Assembly: GCA_037349105.1 (NCBI GenBank)
Contig: JAYJMM010000112.1
Location: 4,610,501 to 4,674,500 of the forward strand
Source: Limnomonas spitsbergensis
Lineage: Eukaryota; Chlorophyta; Chlorophyceae; Chlamydomonadales
Reading direction: 5' to 3'
DNA: 64,000 nt
Shown: piece after piece, positions 1 to 10,851 of the stretch
How the letters are laid out: every line of letters starts with the position of its first letter
How positions within the stretch are numbered: the first letter of the stretch is position 1
Notes under the pieces: generated by a model
Told to the model about the DNA's origin: nothing
The model's input: only the letters and a program-made list of their open reading frames with translations
Databases searched by the model: none
Program-made: the position numbers and the translations under genes

Positions 1-481
1 GTGCGCACACAAGCACACTCCATTGGGCTGGTGCGGTCCCTGGCCTGCGCCCGCCGTAGGCTGGAACCAGGTCAGTAGGCGGCCGCAGAGTGTTCAGTGG
101 CAAGTTATCTGGGGGGCCCTCTGCCAGCTGCAATCAGCTGCGCCCACTCGTATGCTGCATCAACTACGCTAGGCATATACAATAAACATACCTGTGCCTG
201 TCTGCATGCCGGTGTTGTTAGTTGGAGGCAAGTACGCTGGGGTTCATTGCCCAATAACATCGGACTAGTAGGCTAGTGGTCACGAACATGGTGACCAAGC
301 TTATGTTTAACACCTGCACACATGCCCCAGCATGAGCTAGGATAGACCACTAATCTAACGGAATTGAACTTCCAACAAACAGGCTTAAAAAGAACAATAG
401 TTTCTGGACAATTCTGTCCTGGCATTATTCAAACGGGAGTTCAAACTCGTAGGCCCTAAAAGTGCAAGAGTATCTAACTAC
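1..481. other. Non-coding stretch with a decayed local duplication
   Basis: I see no gene here. The segment 360-450 (from AACTTCCAACAAACAGGC through TCTGGACA to GGCATTATTCAAACGG) resembles 893-985 on the other side of the solo LTR, where the same words recur in a different order. The solo LTR therefore landed in or beside a degenerate tandem repeat of roughly 75-100 bp. Confidence 0.45.
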
Positions 482-887
482 TGAAGAGGTCCTAGGGGCC
501 CTAGGGGGGGCAGGACTCTTATATCTAGACAGGGACTCACTGGTAGAGGAACGTGGAGGGAAGTCCGGGACGGTGTTGAGGGTAGACGAGTAGTCGGAGA
601 GTTGACTGAGGGGGGGCCTAGGTGCTCACGAGGGGAGACTGCTGGAGACTAGAGATTTGATAGTGGGACAGTCAGGTATTGAGCCTGATGGATTGATCTC
701 GTCTGAGACTTCCCGATAACTGGCAGAGCTCGCTTATATGGGAGGTGCAGGGTTTAACCCGTGAGGGTTCTGGTCTGGGCTTGCCAGGCGACCCTGCAAC
801 TTCCGTATCGGTGCGTAAGCGCCGATAACGTAGGCCAGGTCGCATCAACACTAGTATTTCTGGTGTACTGGTTGGATGACCATTAGA
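482..887 (-). mobile_element. Solo LTR of the chromovirus family found intact at 8545-15687
   Basis: Read on the minus strand this is a diverged copy of the 403-bp LTR at 8545-8947. It starts (plus view) TGAAGAGGTCCTAGG and ends GATGACCATTAGA. It is flanked by a perfect 5-bp direct repeat, ACTAC at 477-481 and 888-892, the duplication size expected for this family. No internal gag or pol sequence is attached, so it is best read as the product of recombination between two LTRs. One terminal base is changed (TC instead of TG), and it has visibly more substitutions and small indels than the LTRs at 8.5 and 15.3 kb. It is therefore an older insertion in the opposite orientation. Confidence 0.85.
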
Positions 888-1240
888 ACTACCGTATCTG
901 GACAATGCTGTCCTGGCATTATTCAAACGGAAGTTCCAACAAGCAGGCCTTAAGAGAGCAAAAGTACCCGAACAATGCTGGTACATCTGTGCACAAACCA
1001 AGTTGTTTCCACACTTCCTCCTTTTTGCTCTGGCTTTGCCGACGGCCCCTCCAGTTTCCCCGGTTTATTTTTTCTTCGACCAATAGTCCCCGGTATCCAG
1101 CCAGTTTGTATATCCCTGAACTCAACGTTACAGTATTTTGTGGAAAACGCTTGTATATCACGATCATGGATACCGTATTATCTGAAAACTTGGATGTCAA
1201 CCCTTGATGGGCAGCGTCTTGATAGATTTTCTGTGAGGGT

Positions 1241-1412
1241 AAAATCTGGACAGCATCCTTTTATGGACAAAATCGGGAAAGCTTCCTTTCATGGAAAAAA
1301 TCTGAACAGCTTCCTTTTCTGGAAACAATCGGGACAGCTTCATACGATGGCCAAAATCTGGACTGCTTCCTTTCATGGGGAAAATCGGGACAGCTTCCTT
1401 TTAAGGACAATC
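1241..1412. repeat. Degenerate tandem repeat, about 32-bp unit
   Basis: Five or more units of the form AAAATC(T/G)GGACAGCTTCCTTT followed by (T/C)ATGGA can be aligned by eye, with substitutions between copies. No coding role is apparent. Confidence 0.7.
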
Positions 1413-1559
1413 GATGCATAGCTTCCAAGTCAGGCAAGGACCTGCTTCATGAACAACTTTGCAATACAAACAACAGCACTTGGTCTTCGTTGCCTTTCCG
1501 GTCTCTCCTTTTGTTCCGTCCCCTCTCTCTTCCTTTTAGTTCCTTCTTTACTCCCTTCT

Positions 1560-1613
1560 GAACAGTTGGGCGCCCACGCGGCCGAGCTTTGAGCGGGACC
1601 GGAGGTGTAACGT
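1560..1613. repeat. Dispersed repeat, copy 1 (GGCGCCCACGCG family)
   Basis: The word GGCGCCCACGCGGCCGAGC followed by TTTGAGCGGGACCGGAGGTGT closely matches 34562-34607. Both copies are preceded by a T/C-rich stretch of about 100 bases. The pair looks like the 3' part of a short dispersed element. I cannot assign it to a known family. Confidence 0.45.
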
Positions 1614-2145
1614 TATTTACAAACAACAGCATACCGGTACACCAAATGCACTCAGCGCCATGAGCCCATGAGCAATGCGCTTTGCCCCATGTGCCATGCA
1701 TGCGCCATGTGCCATGCATGCGCCTGCCCAGCGGCTTCCATTCATCCATTGGTCTCATACAAATCTGAAATTTGGGAATCAGCATGTGCGACTGCAGCCA
1801 TCTGGCTGCAACAGCAGGACATCAGTAATGAGGAGAAGCGAACAAAGAAGGCCGAGATGGCACGTTACCATACGACACAGGTTAAGCCACACCGTCCTAC
1901 CAAGGTAACACATAGCTGCACGATACAGCACAGGAATAGCTGAATTGAGATAAGGCAGCGGCATAAAAAAGCAGGAACAAACATGAGCCAAGGATTGAGA
2001 GGTTTTGCTCGGGCGCTCAGATGTACCTTCGCAGCGTACAACGGAACCCGGCGAAATAGAATCCAAGGCAGTTTGCTGGACGCACCCCAGCAAAGTAGAT
2101 CTACCGGATCTATCAGACCAACGAGATATATCAGATTTATTAGAT

Positions 2146-2595
2146 CTATCTGCGCCGCCCCAAGCACACTCCGGCAAAGTAGACCCCGAGGCAGTTTGCT
2201 GGACGCACGCTCTGCTCTCCCGACCAAGCCCTGCGGTTGCGGCTGAACGACTCACTAGTGGATCCTGCTGAATCGCTGCTTCCGCCGCCGCTGGGCGGCA
2301 CAGAGGCGACCCCACTGCTGCCCCCTTGGACGCTGCTGGGTGGCACAGGGGTGCTCCCACTGCCGCCCTCTTGGACACTTTTGCCTGTGTCCTGCTGCAA
2401 GGCCCTGCTGCTGCTGCTGCCATTTTGATTGCCGTCTGCCATAATATCGACCACATGGACGCCTGCCAGGCCAGTATTTGCCGCGCTGATAACTGAAGAC
2501 ACATCCCCGCCCCCGCCCCCGCCACCGCTCCCGCTGACCACGGCGCCTTGCCGGTTTTCTGCCGAGATGACCTGGCTTGGAACGTGGCTGTCCAT
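2146..2595 (-). CDS. Low-complexity Gly/Ser-rich ORF, doubtful
   Basis: A 149-residue open frame starts with ATG at 2595. It is rich in Gly, Ser and Val and includes a run of seven glycines near residue 24. I recognise no domain, signal peptide or membrane segment. It overlaps a local duplication (the words GCAAAGTAGA and GGCAGTTTGCTGGACGCAC both occur twice between 2060 and 2215), and overlapping frames on both strands are also open because the region is GC-rich. It could be the N-terminal part of a decayed retroelement Gag, an exon of an unknown gene, or chance. Confidence 0.2.
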   Translation of the reverse strand: MDSHVPSQVISAENRQGAVVSGSGGGGGGGDVSSVISAANTGLAGVHVVDIMADGNQNGSSSSRALQQDTGKSVQEGGSGSTPVPPSSVQGGSSGVASVPPSGGGSSDSAGSTSESFSRNRRAWSGEQSVRPANCLGVYFAGVCLGRRR

Positions 2596-2789
2596 TGCCG
2601 CGCTGACTCCTGGTCTGGTGCTGCGGATTGATTAAGTTGCACATTCCAAATTTTAGATTTCAAACATTTCTGCTAATTTTGAGGTTCATTTTAAATTTAT
2701 TCTTTGGATGAAACCCGAGTGGGTTGTACAGTTCATGAATTCTGTGCCCCAGAGCTGCACCTGGGCAAAAAACAGTATCTGCGTCAGAG

Positions 2790-2975
2790 TAACCCGGTAC
2801 GGAATACGGTACGGTCAAACAGTACGGTACGGGTACGGTACGGTAACAACATTATAGGATGGGGTAGTAAGAAAATGGACAATACGGTAGTTCCAAACGG
2901 TACGGTTCGGTCAAACGGTACGGTACGGTACGGTACTGTAGGGGATACGGTACGGGATTTTTTGCCAATACGGCT
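2790..2975. repeat. GTACG-type simple repeat
   Basis: The stretch is made of irregular runs of ACGGT and GGTACGGTACGG words, separated by short unique spacers. It lies just before the octamer satellite. Confidence 0.75.
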
Positions 2976-3028
2976 GTACAGGGTAACCCTGATATGCGTG
3001 AAGAGGCAGCATCTTTGTCAAAGAAACA

Positions 3029-3616
3029 GGCATCTAGGCACCTAGGCACCTAGGCACCTAGGCATCTAGGCACCTAGGCACCTAGGCACCTAGGCACCTA
3101 GGCACCTAGGCACCTAGGCACCTAGGCATCTAGGCACCTAGGCACCTAGGCACCTAGGCACCTAGGCACCTAGGCACCTAGGCATCTAGGCACCTAGGCA
3201 CCTAGGCACCTAGGCACCTAGGCACCTAGGCACCTAGGCACCTAGGCATCTAGGCACCTAGGCACCTAGGCACCTAGGCACCTAGGCACCTAGGCACCTA
3301 GGCACCTAGGCACCTAGGCACCTAGGCATCTAGGCATCTAGGCACCTAGGCACCTAGGCACCTAGGCACCTAGGCACCTAGGCACCTAGGCATCTAGGCA
3401 CCTAGGCATCTAGGCATCTAGGCATCTAGGCATCTAGGCATCTAGGCATCTAGGCATCTAGGCACCTAGGCATCTAGGCACCTAGGCACCTAGGCACCTA
3501 GGCACCTAGGCACCTAGGCATCTAGGCATCTAGGCATCTAGGCATCTAGGCATCTAGGCATCTAGGCATCTAGGCATCTAGGCATCTAGGCATCTAGGCA
3601 TCTAGGCATCTAGGCA
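3029..3616. repeat. Octamer satellite GCA(C/T)CTAG, about 73 copies
   Basis: An 8-bp unit is repeated head to tail without interruption for about 588 bp. The only variation I see is C or T at the fourth base. The CATCTAG variant is clustered, especially at 3400-3450 and 3520-3616, as expected from local block duplication. Each unit junction creates the palindrome CCTAGG. Confidence 0.95.
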
Positions 3617-3851
3617 CAGAAACACCCGGGACATGCATGTGGCCTTGCGCATATCGGCGTGAAGGACCTCTCCCGGATGGGACAGTGCAGTCGATGCTTA
3701 AGCACTTCATTCAAGAGCAAGCCAGGAGACAGTCCTCAGCTCTTCATTATTTGTTTTCCATACTTTTAGATGCTACATAAGTTTGATGTGGCATCTTGTT
3801 CCTCAATACCGGGAAATACCGGAAAATCCCGAAATAAGAAGGGTATTCCGG

Positions 3852-3959
3852 GAAATAAGAAGGGCCTGCATTCCCACCATTATCAACGAAATAAGAAGGG
3901 CCTGCATTCCCACCATCATCAACGAAATAAGAAGGGCCTGCATTCCCACCATCATCAAC
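3852..3959. repeat. 36-bp tandem repeat, three copies
   Basis: The unit begins GAAATAAGAAGGGCCTGC at 3852, 3888 and 3924, with a partial copy just upstream. Because the unit is a multiple of three, open frames run through it on both strands. I do not regard these as genes. Confidence 0.85.
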
Positions 3960-4470
3960 GAACCTGCAGCTTGCCGCCAGCATGAGCAAAGTAATGAGTG
4001 CCATGAAGACAGCCGAACAGATGTCGACTCGGCTGACGGTGCCTCGAAGTTTTGAAGCAGCAGTCAAGCCGGACTGATGCTGCTGCCACATGCAGCACGG
4101 TGCTTCAGGTGAACTAGATAGATTGCGCGCTGCCCTGACCAGAGTGGCCAGTAGCTAGTTGCTGCAGTAGCAATGGATGAAGGCCAGTGTAGGCGAACTG
4201 GTTTGAACCAGGAATGGTATGTTAGCCACAGAAAGTCAGATACTGGTGCGCTCGGTGGCGAGTCGGTGTAGAGATGAGCGTGTGTGAGATACAAATGGGT
4301 ACTGCTGCTGCGTTTGTGCTGGCTCCCGCTAGCCTCCGTACAGCATGCTTAGCTGTTCTTAGACAAGGTCTATCGTCTTAGCCTGCTGCGTCTGTTGGGC
4401 CTGCCGCGCTACTGGTAGTTATGCGTCCCGCCGCCACCGTGGCTGATGATCATCAGCTGAAACAGCAAAT

Positions 4471-4518
4471 GTAGGGTTAGGGTTTAGGGTTTAGGGTTAA
4501 GGGTTTAGAGTTTAGGGC
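4471..4518. repeat. Interstitial telomere-like repeat (TTTAGGG type)
   Basis: About six imperfect units of TTTAGGG and close variants lie here, far from any visible chromosome end. The same word recurs in many introns of the channel gene at 36-60 kb. Confidence 0.8.
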
Positions 4519-6665
4519 TTAGAAGAGTAGTAAAGCTGCTGGAAGATGGGACGACCGTCCATCCCATCCTGCAGGTGTGATAGGGTGGATACTCAGTGGA
4601 TCTACGGCCTTGGTGGATCTATGGCTACTATGGCCAAGGATCTGCTGACAAGCTGTGTTCAACAAGTACATGTTTTTAATTTTTACCTGTATTCAACCAC
4701 AGGGGTATACCAATCCTTGTCTGGATTGGCCGTCTTTAAGACGATGGCCCAAGTAATAATAAACAGAAGGGCTTACTGCATCAAGGCCTCCTGACCATAG
4801 GCCGTGGGTCGCTGAGTCACCCCAAATTAGTAACTGCAGAGCATGTATGTGTGGACAGCTGACGGAGGTGCCAGCGTGTGCAAGCAATATCGATTGGGTT
4901 TTATTGGTCGCATAGCCAAGACAGGGTTCCTTGCATGGCGTGGAATGCTAGAATTAAAAGACACAAGCGCAATACGTAATTGCGAATTACTAAGCCAGTA
5001 CACGTCGGTATCAATCCTCAAATTCATCGATTCGGCATCAAGCGGTCGAGATAGACTCACTAGCAAGCATTTAGATGGGTTGAACAAGCTGGGATTATTT
5101 TTACTGAAGACTGAAGCACTTCGAGACACTGCTGACTGTATGTTGTCTCCTCGTATCCTTAAACGGATTGGTATGCAGCAACGCAGGTCTAAGGGCCTCC
5201 TGGTCGATTGGCAGCGGCGATTATTCCGATTGGTGCTCCGGAAGATCCGTCACTCAATTCGCGCGGACGGAGGGGCGTGTGTATGTGGAAGTTGTCAATG
5301 GCACTAGGCGCATGCACATCGGGCATATATTCGGCAAACTTCGCTGCGTGCGACCATGTATCAATCAATCAATCAATCATCGTGCAAGCCAATGGAAGGT
5401 CGAGCGATGAAATAAAGGTCGGACAACTAACGACACCTCGTTATTTACATTAATTCTGCACCTCAGCAGCAGGCACTTGAACTACATCCCTTACTCCGAA
5501 TATTCCGTCATTCGCAATCGCGAATCGTCGCGAAATCGTGTAACGTCTGTTGGTCGTCAACTGTAGGCACGCAAAACCTTTCATTTTCTTGCTCACCACA
5601 CCACATTTGGCAGCAGGTCACTTCAGTATGAAGCGACCACCCTTAGGTCGATGGAGACCATTGAAGTACTTATGAACGGCCTACGTCAGTCGGTGGCGTT
5701 CCATGACTGGATGGAATGGGCTGCAGCTGTGCTGGGGCTTTGGGCTGCCTGGTGCGTTATACAGGCTGGGATGTCGGACCGATGAGAAGCAAAGCATCCA
5801 CCACGACCTCCGCTGGACCTATTGCAGCCTTCAGTTCCTTCTTTGTTCATTGCTACACTGGAGGTGGCGTTGCCGCAGCCCCAGTCAAAGACCACGGGCA
5901 TGCGGCACCTTTGAGCATGTATGCATGTAGGGGAAAGGGCATATGGGTGGCTTAAATAGATTGTATCCGTGTGAATGGGCCCCTTTAAACATGATGGCAT
6001 GTGGGAGGCTGCGCCTTGCTGACATCTTCTTATCGCCTTCAATTAGGGCATGTGCATGGCGCACATTTAGTTTCTTGTGGTGAAGCTGCTATTAAGCTTC
6101 AAAATCGTATTATCTCTCCGCGGAGCCAAGTAGTGAGTGGTGCACTGAACCCCAAATTATGTAAATTATGCCTTGATCGTGAAGGTTTGGAGCCAAGATC
6201 TTGCACGCACTCCGCAGAAGAATCCGAGTCCCATCCCGATTATGGGCGATCCTAGGGGACCTGCGCAGTCCCACAGCACAGGATCTTGATCCCAACAACA
6301 ATCCCGAGCGAGTCCCATGGCTTAACGTACTTACCTCAGGGAGGCCAGAAAACAGGTGGTCAATACCTCACGGGTCTTTACTGCTTTTTGAACATTTGAT
6401 ATTATACTAAATATTATAAAAAAGACACGTTCAAATCAAATTGATCTATATGGCTTTATGTTTAGTCGGTAGTTCACTTTATTATTATAAAAAAATACTT
6501 TATCCCAGGTGGAAAAGGGGCCCCACAAATGCCCTCTCACCAAAACCCGCTACCTAAGTGGCTCCAAATTTAGTGTGATGAGAAGGAGACTTCTTGGAAC
6601 AATTTGAGCGAGCCTAATATTATTTTTTGCATTAGCCTGGTGTTGGATGGGGTCGCATTGGCTGA
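4519..6665. other. No recognisable gene
   Basis: Several frames of 75-155 codons are open on both strands, the longest at 4843-5307 (+). None shows a domain, consistent splice sites or a repeated family that I can name. I leave the stretch unannotated rather than guess. Confidence 0.4.
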
Positions 6666-6827
6666 ATGTTGAGATGGGGGCGCTTTGAGAAACCTTTTAT
6701 GCCTCGCAGCGAGAGAATTTGTAGATGTTGCAATCTTGAATGTCGGGAGGATGAGCTTCACGTGATTTACTGCCCGTCCAATACAGACCTTCGTTTTCAA
6801 TTTACCCTTACTTTCCATCATTTTTAG
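6666..6827 (+). pseudogene. Remnant of an RT-associated Cys/His domain (non-LTR type element)
   Basis: A short frame of 53 codons contains PRSERICRCC, then an acidic stretch, then DELHVIYCPSNTDLR. The spacing (R-x-C-x2-C, DE-x-H, then x4-C-P and a following LR) is the pattern of the small zinc-binding domain at the C-terminus of many LINE-type reverse-transcriptase ORFs. It directly follows an in-frame stop, and I could not find a reverse transcriptase upstream. It is therefore at best a decayed fragment. The assignment rests on pattern memory only. Confidence 0.4.
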
Positions 6828-7658
6828 CGGACGAGGATTCGAGGATGAGCCCATGAAACGGTATGCAAATGGAGTGTTGGGCAAGCTAAATGCAGAGGAT
6901 TCTGCATCTGTTGTCTGAAAGAAATTTTGTTATTTTATCTTTCAGTGTATGATGAAAAGAGATAATCACCTTAAAGCTTTGCTTAATCTCCCGCCTCCCC
7001 CCTAATGTCTAGGCGGTGCTCAATTAAACTATATTGCACCCACGTCATGTTTTATGGCTAAGGCTCATCTTCTGCACTACCGTAGACTTGTTTTGCCTCC
7101 ACAAACGAGAAATAAACATAGTTGTTCGCTAGAGCGCGCTTCACTGTCAGAGAACTTTTGTTGACGTCCCCAAAGTGGCGCTTTTCGGAGAAGTTGGGGT
7201 TTTTACAAGGCGCGACGGAAAAACAACAAAAATTTCGTGCGGAGGCAAAGATCGTATACGGTATGGGGTTCATTCCCACGCCACTGTTGTGGTTGTGTGA
7301 GTGCTATCTAGTTGCTTGCCCAGGGGGGTCACTGGTTTTCGCTTTCTGCCCCACTCTATCAAGTGCCTGTACCGGTTTACGGGCACATGTCCCATGCATT
7401 AAATGTGATGCTCTGATGGACTGAAGAAACTTCACAAAACTACACATGGTTGAGTGGGATCACCTTCTGGGACCAGTTTTGGAAATGTTCAGAGACACGT
7501 TTGATGGATGCTTGCACTAAATTGTCAATATGCAGTATGCACCAATACTTGGGAAGTTTTAAGCCCAAGCTCGGGCATCGTGATGGTGTTGCTGTACTTT
7601 CGCACCATGATCCCATGCGCCGATCCATAATGTCCCACGGGGTGCCCTTCATGTTTTC
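6828..7658. other. No recognisable gene
   Basis: Only short open frames without recognisable motifs are present. This is the flank into which the large composite retrotransposon inserted. Confidence 0.4.
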
Positions 7659-7662
7659 GACC
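7659..7662. repeat. Target-site duplication GACC, left copy
   Basis: GACC immediately precedes the left end (TGTCGCACC) of the composite element. The same four bases immediately follow its right end (TGTGACA) at 33819-33822. This defines the outer limits of the insertion as 7663-33818. Confidence 0.7.
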
Positions 7663-7899
7663 TGTCGCACCATAAAGCAGTAACTGCAATACTATGGTAA
7701 ATACCGTAAACTCAGTCCGGTCAGGACACCTTAGAGAGGTGTCCTCTACTCACAAATACGGTACATCACCGTACACTCATGCTCCTTGTACTTCAGACAA
7801 GAGCTTGTTAACAAGATAACTGTAACTGGAAGTCCCTAACTGGATGTCTCTGCCTAGAAGTCTCCGTCTCGTGGGTACCGCCCCTACTACTTTACTCGC
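7663..7899 (-). repeat. Repeat B2 of the giant element
   Basis: This segment runs from TGTCGCACCATAAAGCAG to CTACTACTTTACTCGC. It is repeated at 8530-8544 plus 15693-15910, except for a 4-base difference (ACTCAGTCCGG here, ACTCCGG in B1). It overlaps A2 by the shared CGC at the junction. Confidence 0.85.
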
Positions 7900-8527
7900 G
7901 ATGTGCGCTTCAGGTCCGTGGCGGACTTCTTTCCTCACGGCAGTGACGGACGCCTACGGGCAGGCTCAGTGACTACACACTGGCTGCGAGTGCTCAGCGA
8001 GTTAAGCAGCTCTTCTGGCTATTTGGTTGTATGGCAATTGACTAAGGGAACACAGGCCTTCTGGCCGTCTGGGCGCGATCCAGCTGGGCTATGTTAAGGG
8101 CACTTACCGCGCGTCTCGCGGTGAGAGTGACGGGACGTAGACTACGTACTTCTTCTTTTGCAGGGTCTCGACTCTCTTACTGAGGTACTTGTCTCCAGCT
8201 ATCTCAGCTGAGGCTGAGGTAGTCTTGACTCGGGCTAAGGTACTGACTTATATGAAAGCTGCTGGTCTCGAAGACGGCCGGTGCTTGTTACAAATAGAGG
8301 TCTGTCCTTTAGAAAGGGACGAAGTAACTAGCCTAGGCAATTGCCGGGATACAGGGACCCGGCAGGCCCAAATCAGAGTACGGTACAATCTGTCAAATCA
8401 ACCTGCGTAAGCGGGTTTCTAGGTCTCAGCTCAAATCCGAGGACTCCGCAGAGAAGCTGCGGAGGCCCCGAGGCCGCTAACTGCGGTCTGAACGGTTCTG
8501 TCACGTATACTGTAATATACTGTGACA
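7897..8527 (-). repeat. Repeat A2 of the giant element
   Basis: This 631-bp segment from CGCGATGTGCGCTTCAGG to ATATACTGTGACA is nearly identical to 33188-33818. I see only GACTACG versus GACTGCG and TTCTGTCAC versus TTCTATCAC. A2 and B2 together form an 865-bp unit with TG and CA ends. Confidence 0.9.
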
Positions 8528-8536
8528 GCTGTCGCA
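8521..8536. other. Palindromic A2/B1 junction
   Basis: The junction reads TGTGACAGCTGTCGCA, a near-perfect palindrome centred on AGCT. The CA end of one repeat block and the TG start of the next are separated by GC only. This is what a junction of two LTR ends, or the joined ends of a circular intermediate, would look like. Confidence 0.7.
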
Positions 8537-8544
8537 CCATAAAG

Positions 8545-8947
8545 TGTAATGGTCATGTAACCAGTACCCCAGAATTACCAGTCGCTGACGCGACCTGCCT
8601 TACGTTATCGGCGCTTACGCTCCATACGGAAGTTGCAGGGTCGCCTGGCAAGCCCAGACCAGAACCCTCACGGGTTAAACCCTGCACCTCCCATATAAGC
8701 GAGCTCTGCTAGGCATCGGGAAGTCTCAGACGAGATCAATCCATCAGGCTCAATACCTGACTGTCCCACTATCAAATCTCTAGTCTCCAGCAGTCTCCCC
8801 TCGTGAGCACCTAGTCCCCCCTCAGTCAACTCTCCGACTACTCGTCTACCCTCAACACCGTCCCGGACTCCCCTTCACGTTCCTCTACTAGTGAGTCCCT
8901 GTCTAGATATAAGAGTCCTGCCCCCTAGGGCACCTAGGACCTCTTCA
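8545..8947 (+). repeat. 5' LTR of the chromovirus
   Basis: The LTR is 403 bp, TG...CA. A TATA-like CCATATAAGC lies at 8691-8700 and a second (GATATAAGAG) near 8907, either of which could drive transcription. The copy at 15285-15687 appears identical. Confidence 0.92.
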
Positions 8948-8948
8948 G

Positions 8949-8961
8949 TGGTTCCAGAGCC
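8949..8961 (+). promoter_or_regulatory. Primer-binding site of the chromovirus
   Basis: One base after the 5' LTR the sequence reads TGGTTCCAGAGCC. Starting with TGG, it can pair with the CCA end of a tRNA acceptor strand, as expected for minus-strand DNA priming. I cannot name the tRNA with confidence. Confidence 0.6.
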
Positions 8962-9351
8962 TTATCGGTTCGATCCTGTCGCAGTTTCATTGACAGAACC
9001 CTGCCGTCGGCTCGAAAGAGTTTTGAGACACGCGCGCTGGGCAGTCGCGTCCCTTAGACCTGTCAGGGTTAAAACTATTCGAATTCCAGTACCGACCCCA
9101 GTCCAGTGTCCGGATCAGGGCCAACCCCAGAGCAACTCGACAGTATCTACTATTGGTCTGACAAGCTCGGCGGAGCCGACGGATTTCCAGCCCTTGTCCC
9201 GAGTCCCAGGCACGCACTTGTTGCGTTGACTGAGTCTAGTAAGTGTCGTAACTTGAGTTGTTCGACTCCGACGGTTTGAATTCCGTACACTCCAGTCCAG
9301 ACCAGTCATAAGCTTCCTGATTGCTGAACTTTCACAGTAATTCACAATCTA

Positions 9352-10851
9352 ATGGTCGCTAAACGAAACAAATCCAAACGCGCAGTGAACAACCTTCAAG
9401 TCGACAACCCAGCTCCTGCCCAGCTTCCCGCCATTGTCGTTCCCGACATGGTCGCTGCAGCACCAGCACCAGCACCAGCACCAGCACCAGCACCAGCACC
9501 AGCACCAGTACCAGCACCAGTACCAGCACCAGTACCAGCACCAGCACAAGCCCCTGTCCCAATTGCGGTAGCTGCACCGAGACCAGCTCTCCAGCCCATC
9601 GCTGTGGCTTCCGTGGCACCTGCAACATACGCAGCGGTGGCCAACCCTCGAGTCTTGATCACACCTTGCGTCGCTGGCTGCAGCACGGACCCTCTACCGG
9701 CCCAGCATACCTCGTCCTACATGCAGGACGATATGTTCGAGCAATTCAAGAAACAACTCAAGCAAGGTGAATTGCAACTCTTGCAGTCACTCTTAACCAG
9801 ACTAGATTCAACTGCTGTCCCAGCCCAGCCTGTTGTTACTCCTACCGTTCGTCTTGTCGGGAATCCTGTTACCAGTGTACCCACCCAAGTTCAAATCCCA
9901 GTACCTGTCAGACGCGAGACTGACTATCGTCGTCGTCCCCCAGCCTTGCCTGCACCAGGCCGGATGAACAAGCCGTTCTTCCAACAGTGCAAGAACAAGC
10001 CGAGATTAATCGCGATGAGCTTCGAGGAGCTCAGGCGCTGGCTGCTCGAGAACGGTCACCGCTACCCCGAGGACATGTCTGTCTTTATCGACGATCCCGA
10101 GGTCAAGGAGTTCTTAATGAACTACATCGAGTCCCACATGCTGTTCGAGCAAAACGAGTTCATCCTGGCCCTCACAAACTTCGTGTCCGGCGAGGTACGT
10201 TCAGCAGTTGACATTGCCCGCGAACAACTAGTCGGTCGTATGATCACCCAGGGTTCCCAGTCAGCCTCCCAGTACTCCCAGCAATTCCTGAACGTGACCA
10301 GACTCTTGCCCGACGAATCTCAAGCAACCTTGTGCGTCCATTACCTATCAGGCATGGATCCATCCCTGAAACAACGCTGCATTCTAGACAAGGATGGAAA
10401 TACCTGGCAATCCCTGCCAAACCTCATGAAATTCGCATATGTCGAGGACCTGCGAATGACCAGTGCACGTGCCTGTTTCGTACCAGTATCAAGATCCAGT
10501 TACACCCCAGTGACCAGACCCAGCTACCGCACAGATACCAGACCAGTGCACAAACCCGAGTACCCTGCCAAAACACAGGACTTCCAGCAGCCGCGACGCG
10601 CTCGGCTGGCACACACCGAGTCCGTTCCGAAGAGGAAGATCGAGCCCAGCGCCCAGACCAGCTCCGGGAAAGAGGCCAAAAACTTCAAGACCCCATTCGA
10701 GTCCTGCCCGTACTACAAGTACGTGGGTGCACTGAGCATCGCTGCGAAGCAATCATTGAACGAGTATAACCTGTGCTGGTACTGCCGGGCAGGTTGCCAC
10801 CAAGCCAAGAACTGCCCTGAGAAGAAGGAAAACAAGCCTCCTTCCCAGTAG
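9352..10851 (+). CDS. gag: Gag polyprotein of the chromovirus
   Basis: This 499-residue frame begins at ATG 9352. The N-terminal part is very rich in Ala-Pro and Val-Pro pairs (residues about 38-65), encoded by a run of CCAGCA and CCAGTA codons. A helical capsid-like region follows at about residues 205-370. A CCHC zinc knuckle closes the protein: CWYCRAGCHQAKNC, spacing C-x2-C-x4-H-x4-C, residues 475-488, where nucleocapsid binds RNA. The frame ends CAG TAG, and the same frame stays open after the TAG into Pol. Suppression of this single stop would give Gag-Pol. Length and order fit Ty3/gypsy elements. Confidence 0.93.
   Translation: MVAKRNKSKRAVNNLQVDNPAPAQLPAIVVPDMVAAAPAPAPAPAPAPAPAPVPAPVPAPVPAPAQAPVPIAVAAPRPALQPIAVASVAPATYAAVANPRVLITPCVAGCSTDPLPAQHTSSYMQDDMFEQFKKQLKQGELQLLQSLLTRLDSTAVPAQPVVTPTVRLVGNPVTSVPTQVQIPVPVRRETDYRRRPPALPAPGRMNKPFFQQCKNKPRLIAMSFEELRRWLLENGHRYPEDMSVFIDDPEVKEFLMNYIESHMLFEQNEFILALTNFVSGEVRSAVDIAREQLVGRMITQGSQSASQYSQQFLNVTRLLPDESQATLCVHYLSGMDPSLKQRCILDKDGNTWQSLPNLMKFAYVEDLRMTSARACFVPVSRSSYTPVTRPSYRTDTRPVHKPEYPAKTQDFQQPRRARLAHTESVPKRKIEPSAQTSSGKEAKNFKTPFESCPYYKYVGALSIAAKQSLNEYNLCWYCRAGCHQAKNCPEKKENKPPSQ
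10849..10851 (+). promoter_or_regulatory. Probable readthrough stop (UAG) between Gag and Pol
   Basis: Gag ends CAG TAG GAA and Pol continues in the same frame with no further stop until 14928. There is no ATG near the start of the Pol frame, so readthrough of the UAG is the simplest way to express Pol. Several retroviruses use a CAG UAG context for the same purpose. Readthrough itself is inferred. Confidence 0.6.

Noticed and set aside
1447..1943. Overlapping ORFs of 75-112 codons on both strands
   Set aside because: They overlap a T/C-rich tract and a CATGCATGCGCC repeat, and none has motifs.
4843..5307. Plus-strand ORF of 154 codons
   Set aside because: No domain, no repeat relationship, no splice context and no codon bias that I can judge; it may be chance.
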